64,000 nt of DNA from contig NC_057015.1 in the NCBI RefSeq assembly GCF_000002595.2, positions 4,433,955 through 4,497,954 of the forward strand, in the 5' to 3' direction. Positions 47,442-59,000 of the stretch are shown here, one piece after another. The notes under the pieces are model-generated. The model saw only the letters and a program-made list of their open reading frames with translations. It was not told the DNA's origin and ran no database searches. Both the position numbers and the translations under genes were made by a program. Source of the stretch: Chlamydomonas reinhardtii (lineage: Eukaryota > Chlorophyta > Chlorophyceae > Chlamydomonadales > Chlamydomonadaceae). Position 1 is the first letter of the stretch, and every line of letters begins with the position of its first letter.

Positions 47442-50400
47442 ATGCGGTTGACCCAGAAGGTTCCATGCTCCGCAATTCAGCCGAGCGTGGGCTCCTGCCC
47501 GCGTGGCTGCGGCCGGCGCGCGGTCCAGCGGCTGAACCCTTGCTTCAGCTGGCAACAGCGCGCGTCGCCCTCGGCGTCGGAGCAGGCGGAGCAGGGCCCC
47601 AGCGTGAACGGGGGCAGCCCGCGCTCGGCCAGCCCCAGCTCCGGCCGGGCTCTGAACGCTGAGGAGGACTTTCTGGCCCGCGCTCGCAAGATGCAGCAGC
47701 GCATCGCCAAGCTTAAGAAGCTGCAGGAGAAGATTTCTCAGATGAAGGAGGAGCGCGACTTCATGGCCGCATACAACGAGGTGGAGGCGTCCGCGTCCGA
47801 CAACGACGACGGTGCGGGCGCAGGCAGAAAGGCCTAGGAGGGGCCTAGGAGGGGCCTAGGATGGCTAGGAGGGAGGAGGGCTAGGAGGGCGGCAGGAGGA
47901 GCTGTGTGCGTGTGCGCGGGAGATAGGGTTTGGCGGTCGCGCTGGCGGCGTGTGGGGGAGCAGCCTGGGGGCTGTAAAGAGCACAGGGGCGGCGGGAGGC
48001 ACGAAGAGCAGGCGCATTGTTCTGCTGGCGGCGAGGTGCTGAGGATGGTGCCTGTAGGCTTCGTGTCATTTGCCCTACCCGCTCGCACGTCGTTCACCGC
48101 CGCCGTTACACAGACGACGACAGCGCCGGCAGCAACAGCAGTCCAGAGGAGCTGCGCCGCTGGGTGGCGTCGCTGATGGCGGCGTCGGCGGAGCGCGTGG
48201 CGGCGGCGGCAGCAGCCAAGGCCGCGGCCGGCGGCGAGGGCAGCCGCACCAGCGGCACCACCAGCACCAGCGGCGTGGTCAACGGGGCGGGCGCCATGGC
48301 GTCCTGGCGGCAGGGCGGCGGCGGCGGCGGCGGCGGCGTCTACATGCCAGCCTCGCCGTCCTTCGACGTGCCGCCGGCGACGCTGCCCACGCCGCCGCCG
48401 CCGGCACAGCCTCTTGTGGCCAACCCGCCCGCCGGCGCCGCCGCCGCCGCCTCAGCTCCTGGCGGCTACGTGCCCGGCCGCATCGTGCCGCAGCACCCGG
48501 CGGCCACTGCAGGCCCCACCGCCGCCGCCGCCGCCGCCGCCAGCACGTCGGCGGCGCCGCCGGCGCCCGGGCAGCAGCCGGTGATCCGGCGCTACAGCGT
48601 GCGCTACAACTCCGCCGCCAACAAGCCCACATTCGTGCCAGTGGACGGCGCGGCGGGCGCCAGCACGAATACCGGCAGCGGCGGCGGCGGGGTCGCAGCA
48701 CCGCAGCAGCAACAGCAGCAGCAGCAGCAACCCGACTTGTCGGCATCGCCGTGGCGGTTCCGCACGCCGGCGCTACAGCCGGTGTCAGCAGCGATGGCGC
48801 CGCCACAGGCGCCGCCGCAGGCACCACCGCAGGCACCGGCGCCGCCGCCACCACCGCCGTCGCCGCCGCCCACTCAGGAGCCGGTACGCTTCCAAAGCAT
48901 ACTGGCGCAGGCGGCGGCGCCCGCGGCGGCACCGGCACCACCCGCGGCAGACACAGCCGCGCCGCCCGGCGCCCGCCCCGCTGCTCCCGCCCCCGCCACC
49001 TCCGCCTCCGCCTCCTCCGCCTCGGCCGCCGCCGCCGCAGGGACAGCAGCGGCCGCAGCAGCACCAGGCGCACCCGCGGCTGCGGCCGCCGCCGCGAAGA
49101 AGGGCGGCGCCGCCGCCGTGCCCGCCAAGCCGGCGGCGCCGGTGCGCGACCCGGACGCCGAGCTCCGCGCCACCGCCTTCCCCGAGAGCCTCACCTCCAC
49201 CAACCCCTACACGCTGTACGACATGCCGCTGCCCAGCCGGCCCATGCCGGCGGCCTGGCAGACCGCCGCGGAGCGGCAGGCGGCGGCGGCAGCCGCCGGA
49301 GGCGCCGCCGCGGCGGCGCCGCCAGCGGAGCTGGCGGTGGGCCGCGCGGAGCGCCCGCGCGACCTGGTGTTCGTGACGGCGGAGGCGGCGCCGTGGAGCA
49401 AGACGGGCGGGCTGGGGGACGTGATGGGGGCGCTGCCGCGGTCGCTGGCGGCGCGGGGGCACCGGGTGATGGTGGTGAGCCCGCGCTACCTTGCGCCCAG
49501 CGCGGCCAAGCGCTACGAGGGCATCAAGGACACGGGCGTGAGGGCGCGCCTGAACCTGAACCCGCCCGGGGCCAAGGCCGACGGCGGAGGCGGCGTGCAC
49601 GAGGTGGGGGCAGGCTGGGGCCCTGGAAGCGGGGGTGGGGCCGTGGGGGTGGGGGCGTGTAGTCGTGGGTGGGTGGGCAGGGGTGGGTTAGTGGGGAGCG
49701 GGTGTGGCGACAGGGACGGGCGCTGGGGCTGGGCAGAGCCCTTGGGGCACTGGCTCCAGGCGTGACATGACGGCATCCGGAGGGAATCTGCCCTGACTAA
49801 CAATCACCACAGCCCTGACCGACAATCACCACACATCCTAAAGTGCGACTTCCTGCCTACAGTAAACTCAGCCTCGCGCTTTCGTTCCTCGTCCCTGATT
49901 CCTCCTCGTTCCTGTCAGGTGGGTTTCTACCACCTGCACAAGGACGGCGTGGACTGGGTGTTTGTGGACCACATCAGCTACCACCGGGAGGGCACGCCGT
50001 ACGGCAACGCCGCTGGCACGTACGGCGACAACCTCTTCCGCTTCAGCCTGCTGTGCATGGCGGCGTGCGAGGCGCCGCTGCTGCTGCACGTGGGCGGGCA
50101 CCGCTACGGCACGCCGCCGGGGCTGCCGTACGGACAGGTGGGCTGGAGGGGCCGGGGAGGAGGCGGGAGGAGGCGGGGAGGAGGCGGGGAGGGGGCGTTG
50201 GGGGGCAGGCGGGAAGGGGCCGGGGAGGAGGCGGGGGGCAGGCGGGGGGGAGACGGGGAGTGGATTTGTGGCTCTGGGTGGAAAGGGCGTCGGGGGCCAG
50301 GAAGGAGAGGGGGCAGGGAGGTGTGAAGCGGCTGGGCCCCTGTGACAAAGCACATGAGGTGAGGGTGCCCGGGGCACAGAGCCTGCTGGAATCCCGAGCA

Positions 50401-51384
50401 CTCCTGTTTCTGGCGTTGGCCTGGCCGTGCCTGTGTTGCCCCCACCCGCACCTGCGCGCCCACCTGTGTGCCCCCACCCGCACCTGTGTGCCCCCACCCG
50501 CACATGTGTGCCCCCACAGAACGTGACCTTCATCGCCAACGACTGGCACGCCGGCCTGGTGCCCGTGTACGTGGCCGCCAAGTACCGGCGGCACGGCGTG
50601 TACCGCGAGGCGCGCTGCGTGCTGGCGCTGCACAACCTGGCGCACCAGGTATGTGTGGAGGGGGGGTGTGGGTGTTGGTGTTGGGGGGGCGGGGGGGTAA
50701 CTATGAACCAATCCCGTAAGGAAACAGTCGCGCTGCAAGGAGAAACTGCAGCCGCATATGCGAGCTACTGTGGTTGGGGCGAGCTGCAGGCGACAGGGCC
50801 GGGTGGGAGGGGAGGGGAGGGGGTAGATGGGGCGGCCAAGGGATGGTCATGACGGAGAGGCTGATGAGGCCCACTGCAGGGCCCTATGTGTGCCTCGCTG
50901 CAGCCTCTCACCCAACACGCCAACATGCGCACACACGCACACGCGGCTCCCCCACCCGCCCTGCAACCCCCCAACACACACACACACACACACACACAGG
51001 GCGCTCACCCGCCTCGCACCTTCAACTCCCTGGGTCTGCCGGGCGAGTGGTACGGCGCGCTGGAGTGGGTGGACACAGGCGACAACGGCGCTGGGGGCGG
51101 AGGCGGAGGCGGAGGCGGCCCGGGTGGCGGGGCGCGGCGCCACATGCAGCGTGTGCCCACCATCAACATCATGAAGGTGAGGGGACGGGTCAGGTGCTGG
51201 GTGTTGGGGGGGTGGCTGGCGTGGGTGTTAGGGGTGCTTGCCAGCCATAGTGGTTGTGGTGGTGCTTGAGGTGGTTCTTGAGGCGGTGCCGCCGGAGCCA
51301 CGCCGTCCTTTGTTTTGTTTAACACACACACACACACAGTCCTACGCGTAATGTTTTCCTTGTGCTCTTTAACACACACACACA

Positions 51385-51466
<82 letters not shown>

Positions 51467-54400
51467 TGCAGGCCGCCATGGTGACCAGTGACAAGCTGGT
51501 GACTGTGTCGCCTGCCTACGCCTGGGAGGTGTGCGACGACAAGGGCGAGCAGGTGCGCGCGAGCGGCAGTGCTGCCGCCTACCGCATGGACCTGCGCGTC
51601 CCGCCAGTGCCCAGGGACGGTGTCCTGCCCAATGCATCCACAGGGGCTAGCTGCCGCATTCACAGTTTAGCTTGCTAACGACAACTTATCACGGTTCATT
51701 CTGCTGCAACACGCCTCACAACCGTTATCGCGCACCATTCGGGTCGCCTCCCCCCCCCCCTCCGGTGCATCCTGTACCGCTTGTCCAAACATCCTTGCAA
51801 CCCCCCCTCACAACATCCCCCACAGGGCATGGGCCTGACCTCGCTGCTGCGTCAGCGCATGGGCGACCTGCAGGGCATCGTCAACGGCATAGACGTGGGC
51901 GAGTGGGACCCGCGCACAGACCCCTACATACCCAGGAACTACCACGAGGGTGAGCAGGGGCGCGGGGAGGGGGGGGAGGTTGAGAGGGGGGGGGCAGGGA
52001 GGAGGGGGAGGAGGGCGACAAGGCGAGAAGGGTGTGTGGGGCCGAGCGAGGGCTTCCCCGCTTGCGCTCTCCCCATGCTTACACCCTCACACCCGTACAC
52101 GCGCACATGTATACGGTACACCCATACATACACCCTCACACCCACACACGCACACGCGCGCACGCACACCCTCGCAGGCAGCCTGGGCGGCAAGGGCCTG
52201 TGCAAGGCTGCGCTGCAGGGGGAGCTGGGTCTGCCTGTGGACCCGGCGGCGCCGCTGCTGGGCTTCATCGGGCGGCTGGACTTCCAGAAGGGGCCGGACC
52301 TGGTGCTGGGCGTGCTGCGGCCGCTGGTGGCGGCGGGATGCCAGGTGGGGGGGAGGGGGGGGCGGCGCGGGGGGGAGAGGGGGAGGAGGGGGGAGGGAGG
52401 AGGGGGGGGGGCGAGGGGAGGGGGAGGGTGGGTGGGGGGGGGGGGCAAGGAGGGGGCAGGAGGAGGGGGAAGGGGGCGGGAGGGGCCAGGCAGGGGTGTA
52501 GGGGAGGTCAAGGAAGGTGCAAGAGAGCGGCACCGTGCAGCAGCCGATGACTCCGGCGTGTGTTTCGGGTGTGGCTGTGTGCCAGTTTGCGCGGCCCACG
52601 CACCTGCCTCGCCTACACAGCAAATCGCTAGCCGCTCACTGATCGCGTCTTCCTTCCATGCCTCCCCCCTCTTCTCCCCCTCGTCTCCCCCCCCCCCCAT
52701 CCCAGGTGGTGTTGCTGGGCAGCGGCGCGGCGGACTACGAAGAGGCGTTCAAGGCCGCGCAGGCCGCCTTCCCCGCAAACGTGCGGGCGCACGTGGGCTT
52801 CAGCGTGCCGCTGTCACACAAGTGGGTGGAGGGAGGGAGGGAGGGAGAGGCTGGGGGGAGGGAGAGGCTCGGGGGGGAGAGGGGGCTGGGGGCAGGGGCT
52901 GGGAGGGGGCGTGAGGGGATGCTGACGCAGCCGGCTGGGGGAGGACTGGGTTGGGTATGCAACGTGCGGTAGGCGATTGTGGTCACAGCGAGGAGCAGCA
53001 TGCCAGTGCCAGCCCAAAGCTCTCTGCACGTGTCCATCAGACTCAGTAGTCAGTACACACGCACACACACGTCCTCCATCTCCCCGCCTCCTCCATCCCT
53101 CACCCGCCCGCCCACAGGATTCTTGCCGCCTCCGACATCCTGCTGATGCCGTCGCGCTTCGAGCCGTGCGGCCTGAACCAGATGTACGCCATGCGCTACG
53201 GCACGGTGCCGGTGGCGCACGGCACCGGCGGCCTGCGCGACACCATCGACGACGTCAACCCCTTCCGCGGCGAGGGCTTCAGTCGCGCCGGCGGCATGAT
53301 GGGCGCCAACGACGCCGACAGGGAGCTGGAGGAGCTGTTCGAGAAGGGTGAGGGGGGCAGGCGGGGGGGGGCAGGTACCAGCCCGAACGAAACCGTACCC
53401 ACTGCTATAGAGGGGGAGGCGATGGGGGCAGGCGTGTGGAGTGTGTGTGTATGTGTGTGTGTGTGCTTACTGGGGGAAGGGAGGGCCGGGAGGGAGAAGG
53501 GGCGGGAGAAGGGTGGGAGACGGGGTGGGAGGGCTAAGGCTGTAGGATTGCCGCCGCGTGCCAAGCCAGGGTGTCGCCCTGCCTGCGGAGGCCGCGAGGT
53601 CTCCCGCACCCGACCCAGGCTCGCCCGCCACTCGCGCGCCTTCCCACCCCGTTTTGAATGAATGTAACCCCCCCCACACACACTGCAGTCTTCAGTGCAT
53701 CCTGTACCGCTTTTCCAAACATCCTTGCAATCCCCCCCCCCCCCCACACACACAAACGCACACAGGCCTGGCCTGGGGTCGGCCCACGGGCGGCCGCTCC
53801 GCAGACGACCCCTCCACCAACAACCAGGACTACTACGAGCCGTTCCAGGTGCGGCCAGAGAGGGGGGAGCAGGGTGGCAGGGGGGAGCGGGCAGACGGAG
53901 CGAGGGGGAGACTACGGGGGGCGTGTGGGTGTTGCAGGGTGGACACGTTGCGCAACCCTGTCATCTCCACGGTTGCCAAGACATTCACACTACAATGCGC
54001 ACGGCGCTGGTGGCACATTCCTTACCCCCCACAGCCCCACTCCTTGATACTACCTCACATCATACTACCTCACATCATAATGAACGCACAATCACGTGTA
54101 CACACACAGGACTATTTTGGATCCGGCGGGCGGTACGGTGCTGTGGCGGACGGCGCCGAGGAGGACGACGGCTACGGCATGTACGACACGGACGACTCGG
54201 ATTCTGGATCCGGATCCGACTCTCCCGCGGACTCCGACAGCCCCTGGCGGCGCGGGCTGCAGGGGCTGCAGACGCGGCGCGACCTGGGCACTGGCTGGAC
54301 CTTCGCGCCCGCTTCCGAGGAGGCGTTGTTGGACGCGGTGAGTGCGGCGCTTCAGATCTACGAGCGGCACCCGGACAAGTGGCGGCGCATCCAGCTGGCC

Positions 54401-54493
54401 GGCATGCGGCGGGACTTCAGCTGGGGCCGCGCGGCGCGGCAGTGGGAGAGCGTGATCGAGACTGTGGTGGCGGCGCCCACCTACAGCAAGTAG
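47442..54493 (+). CDS. SSS1: Soluble starch synthase, SSI type
   Basis: This plastid GT5 glycosyltransferase extends alpha-1,4-glucans with ADP-glucose. Exons: 47442-47811, 48114-49603, 49919-50137, 50520-50648, 51000-51176, 51472-51528, 51826-51949, 52178-52344, 52706-52821, 53118-53347, 53766-53848 and 54110-54493, giving 1,181 residues in phase. After a transit-peptide-like start there is a short coiled coil ([20 protein letters not shown]) and a ~400-residue Ala/Pro/Gln spacer. The catalytic domain opens with [20 protein letters not shown] (ADP-glucose site near 552). It continues with [33 protein letters not shown] and [17 protein letters not shown], then [12 protein letters not shown], and closes with [20 protein letters not shown] and GTGGLRDT. 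These segments match SSI more closely than SSII, SSIII or GBSS. Near the C-terminus about 110 extra acidic residues split NPFRGEGF from GTGWTFAP. Confidence 0.93.
50436..50518. repeat. 20-bp tandem repeat reaching a splice acceptor
   Basis: About four copies of a 20-base unit (CACCTGTGTGCCCCCACCCG and variants) end exactly in the CAG acceptor of the starch synthase exon at 50520. Confidence 0.85.
51371..51467. repeat. (CA)n microsatellite in starch synthase intron 5
   Basis: Nearly 100 bases of CA dinucleotides run up to the acceptor of the exon at 51472. A TTTTCCTTGTGCTCTTTAAC module lies directly upstream. Confidence 0.9.
51764..51806 (+). repeat. Shared 3' module of starch synthase intron 6
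   Basis: GTGCATCCTGTACCGCTT, then TCCAAACATCCTTGCAA and a C run, shortly before the acceptor at 51825. A nearly identical copy is at 53694-53739 in intron 10 of the same gene. Confidence 0.88.
53694..53739 (+). repeat. Shared 3' module of starch synthase intron 10
   Basis: Second copy of the module at 51764-51806, again a few tens of bases before a splice acceptor (exon starts 53766). Confidence 0.88.
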
Positions 54494-56097
54494 CGAGGAG
54501 GGGGAGCAGGGGAGGGGGAGCAGGGAAAGTAGGCGCGGGAGGTGGGGGAGGGGAAGCTTTTGGGGAGGGGAAGCTTGGGGGAGGAGCGTGTGTGGAGGAG
54601 CATGGACGGGCACGATGTACGGTTGAGGTTTGGGGATGGCGGCCGGAGCACGTCGTTTGATGCACACATGTGGATGTGGCATTAACTATACGCCGCATGC
54701 ATGGCACCGGACCTTCAGTTTGGACCTTGTCTTTCTTGCCTTGATTGCAAAGGAGGCGGCAGGTCCAAATCGGCTGAAGCGATGACGTAGACGCTTGCGG
54801 CCTGAGACGGGAGACGTAGCGTGGGCGCAGCCCACTTTTCCCGTTTCCCTCGAGAGGCAAAACCACTTTCTTGTCTTGTCTTGTCTTGTCTTGTCTTGAG
54901 CGTGTGTGTACGAGCTCGGAATACTGTGTGCATGTACAATGGGCTGTATGTGTGTGTGTGTGTTTGGAATTGGTTGCAAGCCGCGTCTATTCCGTGACTG
55001 GGTCCGCGAAGCTGGTGGATTGGAACTGGACTAGGAAGAAAGCCAGGCGGTCCTGTGCCGGCCAGTCCGGTGTCGGTCTGCGAGTCCGGTATCGGTCTGG
55101 TCCCCTGATAAGCTTTGTAAGCTGCCCTGAGTACGGTATCAGGATATGGCAGGCAGTCCACCTTCCCATTTCCTACATCATGCAGGCTGTTGCAAGGGGG
55201 CGGTCAGCAAACGTGTCTGGGGGCGGTCAGCCGTCATCAAACGTGACTCCCGGCCGACGGCGTGGGTTGGGGGCTAATGAGCGGGTGCAGTTGGTGGCGG
55301 ACCCGCAGTGTAAAGGTTCCTCTTGACGTGGGGTCGCGCCGTGAGCGCGCCCGCGCGCTTCACCTCGCCACCGGAGCAGGCGGCAGCGGGGCAGGCCGAG
55401 CCGCCCTCGGCAGCTGGTCTTCAGGTCCTGCAGCGCCTGCTGTTGCTGACGGAGCGAATGTCACGCGCTGCCCGAGCGTGGGATGGGAGTGAACGACGAA
55501 GGGTTGGTTACTTGACTGGGGCGTTGTCATGGTGGTTGGGGGAGGGGAGGAGGGCAGCAGCGCTGCCGTGTGGCGTGCAGAGGGCGAAGCCTGATGGAAC
55601 GGGACTAGGGCATGAAGTGATGGAAGCAGACGGAAAAAGGGGAAAGCCGTAGCGGACGCACGTGTGTTCGCGCATGAGCACAGGTGTCATTCTACATTGC
55701 TGCACTTGCTGCGTTGTGTGAGTGGTCGACTCGTGCTACGAGCCGCGGCTTGCAAAGCACTGACTGCTCGTGTTGACTCATGAACTGGGCCCTCCATGTC
55801 CACGGCAGCCCAAAGCCCAACTGCATGAAGCGCCTGCGCCGACTCGTGCACAGGAGGACAGCTCGCGCGCCCCTGAGTGGCCACAGGCGTAACTCCTCAC
55901 TGCACAACCCGAACAAACCGATGCACCTGCCCCCTCCACAACGCGCACCTACCTGGACCGCTTGCGCCACACGCCCGCTCAAACTGCCTGCTTCGCACAC
56001 GCCATTTGCACGGGCCCAACCTTCCTTGAACCCCCCACACAACAACCACGGTTTCACCACGCTTCCAACGCACACAGCGCCGCGCACGGGAGCCCAC
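54494..56097. other. Convergent 3' region, starch synthase and NUP133
   Basis: About 1.6 kb between two converging stop codons. It holds two 3' UTRs. A TGTAA lies near 55308 on the plus strand. A (CTTGT)n run is at 54870-54898. Small open frames occur (for example 55323-55500) but none has recognisable domains or partners. Confidence 0.5.
54870..54898. repeat. (CTTGT)n pentanucleotide repeat
   Basis: Five to six perfect copies of CTTGT, in the 3' flank of the starch synthase gene. Confidence 0.92.
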
Positions 56098-59000
56098 TCA
56101 GTCCACAATCATGTCCAGTGCCCCGCCCGCCACGCCCGCCACCTCCCCGGCACCGCCCACACCGCCCGCCGCCAGCGCGCTCCCGGCGCCCACCACCGCC
56201 TCCCCGCCGCGCGCCCTCGCGCCCTCCACGCCCAGACCCAGCGCCCCCATCACCGCCTCCACACGCCGCGCCGCCGCCGCGTCCGGCGCTCTCGCCGCCA
56301 CCGCCGGACTGCCGCCGCCGCGGCCGCCGTTGCCATTGCCGTTGCCGCCGCCCCCGGCGGCGCCGCCAGTGGCCCAGGCCCGCAGCCACCTAGCCACCTG
56401 GTCCAGGGGAGCCGAGTCCACCACTGATGCACCAAAGCCCAGCGCGTCAGTGCCGCCGCACGCTGCCGCCGCGCGGCACACTGCCGTCGCCGCCAGCACC
56501 TCGGCCTCGCCAGAGGTGCTGCCGCGCGCGGCGGCGCCGCGCGCCGCCGCCACGTCATCCCAACCGTCGGCGTCGTACACCGCCTTCCAGGCCAACTGCC
56601 ACTTGCTGGCGTGCGCGGCGCGCTCCGCCGCCGGCATGAGCGCCAGCACCTCAACCGCCGCCACCGCCGCCTCCTTGGCGGGCGCGCTGGCGGCGGAGGC
56701 GGCGGCGCCGCCGGCGCGGCTGACGGCGGCGGCGGCGGCCAACGCCTCGTCCAGCAGCAGGGCGGGCTGCATGGGCGGCCCGCCGGCGGGCAGGCCCAGG
56801 TGCGCCTGCACGTGGGGCGTCAAGAGGCGGCGGCATGGTCGTGTGTGTGTGTGTGTGTGCGTGTGCGTGTGTGCACGTGCCCACAAACAATAGCAAGACA
56901 GGCAGCGAAGCAACAACAGCCCTGCACGCAGCGCCTGCGCATATGCTGCGTGGGGGTCTGCGCGGGCATCGAGACTTGAGAGCGCCCCAACGGCTGCGGC
57001 CGCACCTGCAGCCCCAGCAGCCGCAGCTGCAGCAGCGCCGCCGCCTCCAGCTGCGGTGCGCCGCCCGCCCGCGCCGCCAGCCGCGCCACACTCAGCAGCC
57101 GGCGGTAGCCGCCCAGCGACCCCGCGCCCGCCGCCTCCGCCGCCGCCTGCTTCGCCGGGGACTGGCCCTGTGCCTTGCCGCCGGCCTTGTCGGCGCCAGC
57201 GGCCGCCGCCGCCGACACGCTCTGGTGCAGCACGGCGGCTGCGTCGGCGAAGGCGGAGGTGCGCAGCAGGTGTGTGGCGAGCAGGTCGGAGGCGGCGGCG
57301 GGCGGCTGAGACTGGAGGAAGGTGGTCACACCTGTGTGGGGTGCAGGGCGAGGCAGGGCAAGGTAGCAAAGGAGGGAGGAGGGGAAGGGGCAGATGGGTG
57401 GGCGCTGGGATGTCCATGGTTGGGGCGCACCCCGCCCTTTCCGCCCCCTCGCATGTCCCCCACAGCTCCGCCGACCCTGGAAGCGTTGCATGGCCCACCA
57501 GTCCACTCGGGGTTGATGTGGATTACCCCCCCCTCCCACACCCCCGTTCGCGCCATTCTCAACCCCCGCACCCCCTCCCCCCAACTGTCAACGTGCCACC
57601 CCCCCGGGCCAGCTGCGTGCCTCGTGCCATCCCTCCTGCAGTATCCATGCCACCTCCCCCATGCACTCGTCCCTCTGCCCCCCCCCGCTCACCCGCCCTG
57701 AACTGCGGCGGCAGCTCCAGCAGGTCCGCGGGCCGCCCGTCCGCCAGCAGCCGCCCGTACACGTAGCCCGACAGCGTCTGGGACTGAGGGGTTGCAAAGA
57801 TTGAAAGGGGGGAGGGGAGGGGCGGCAGGGTGGATGGCGCGGAATGTCGGGTCGTGCTATGTTGCAGCAGTTGGGGTTGTGGACAGCGGTCGGGTTGGCA
57901 CAGACTGCAAACTACACAAAGCAGGAAGGCGTGAAGCAAGGAGGTGAGAGAAACAGTGACGCACCACACGCCCCCGCCCTCCATCCCCGGCACGCGCCCA
58001 CCTGTCCCGCCTCCGCGCCGCCCGCCGCGCCCTCCTCCGGCTGCAGTGTGGCCATGTGCGTGTGCAGCCGCCCCGACTGCCCCGCCGGGTCCGCCGCCGC
58101 CAGCGCCTCGCACACCTCAAACAGGTGGCCGTAGCAGTGGTGCGCGCGGCACAGCGCCTCCACCTGCCTGCGGGAAGAAGAGGGGAGGGGACAGGGAGGG
58201 AGGGGAGGGGAGGAGAGGGAGGAGGAGGGGGAGGAGGTGGGCGGCAGGGCGGCAGGGTGCGGTGCGGTAACAGGAGGCAGGGCTCACATGAATGGACCGC
58301 CACACACGTGGAGGTGCCCGCCGTGTAGGTAAGCAGACTCAAGCACGACTTGGCCATTTCCGAACGTTGCAAAGTGCGGTAGTAGGCCTAGAGTCAGGGG
58401 CCCGGGACCTAGCTGCGCAGCCGTGACGCCGAGAGCACGGCCCGCCACCCACGCACCAGATGAGCAGCTCGGGGGCCGGCGCGCCGCCCCGCTGCTGCTG
58501 CTGTTGCTGCTGGTCGGGCTGTGCTGCTGCTGCCGCCGCGGCTGCCGCAGTGGCCAGGCGCATCTCCGCCAGCGCGTCCGCCAACAGGTCGTCCGCACAG
58601 CGGCCTGCGCCGGGGTGCGGGGTGCGGGGTGCGGGGTGCCAGGTGTGGGTGGCAGTCAACCCGGAAGAATAGACGTGGATGAGTGGCAGCAGACCCCCCC
58701 TTTACCCAGCAATAATTCATCACTTGATCACGCCATCTTGCTCGTCTTGGACGGCTGACTCCTCTCCCTATCCCCTATCCCTCCACCTCTCTCCGGCCCC
58801 TCCGCGCCACTCACTGCGTGTGGCCCTGTAGTCCGCCAGCAGCGCCGCCCGCGCCCCGGGGTCCCGGGTGGCGGCCAGCGCGGAGGCGAAGCAGGTGAGC
58901 AGCACGTCCGTCACGCCGAACAGGCTGTGCGACAGCTCCAGGCAGGGCGAGGGCGAGGGCGCGGGCCGCACGGCCTGGATGGCCTGTGGGGGCGGCGGCG

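Noticed and set aside
55323-55652. Small Ala/Gly-rich frame in the starch synthase/NUP133 gap
   Set aside because: It is too short and low in complexity, without homologue or splice partners.
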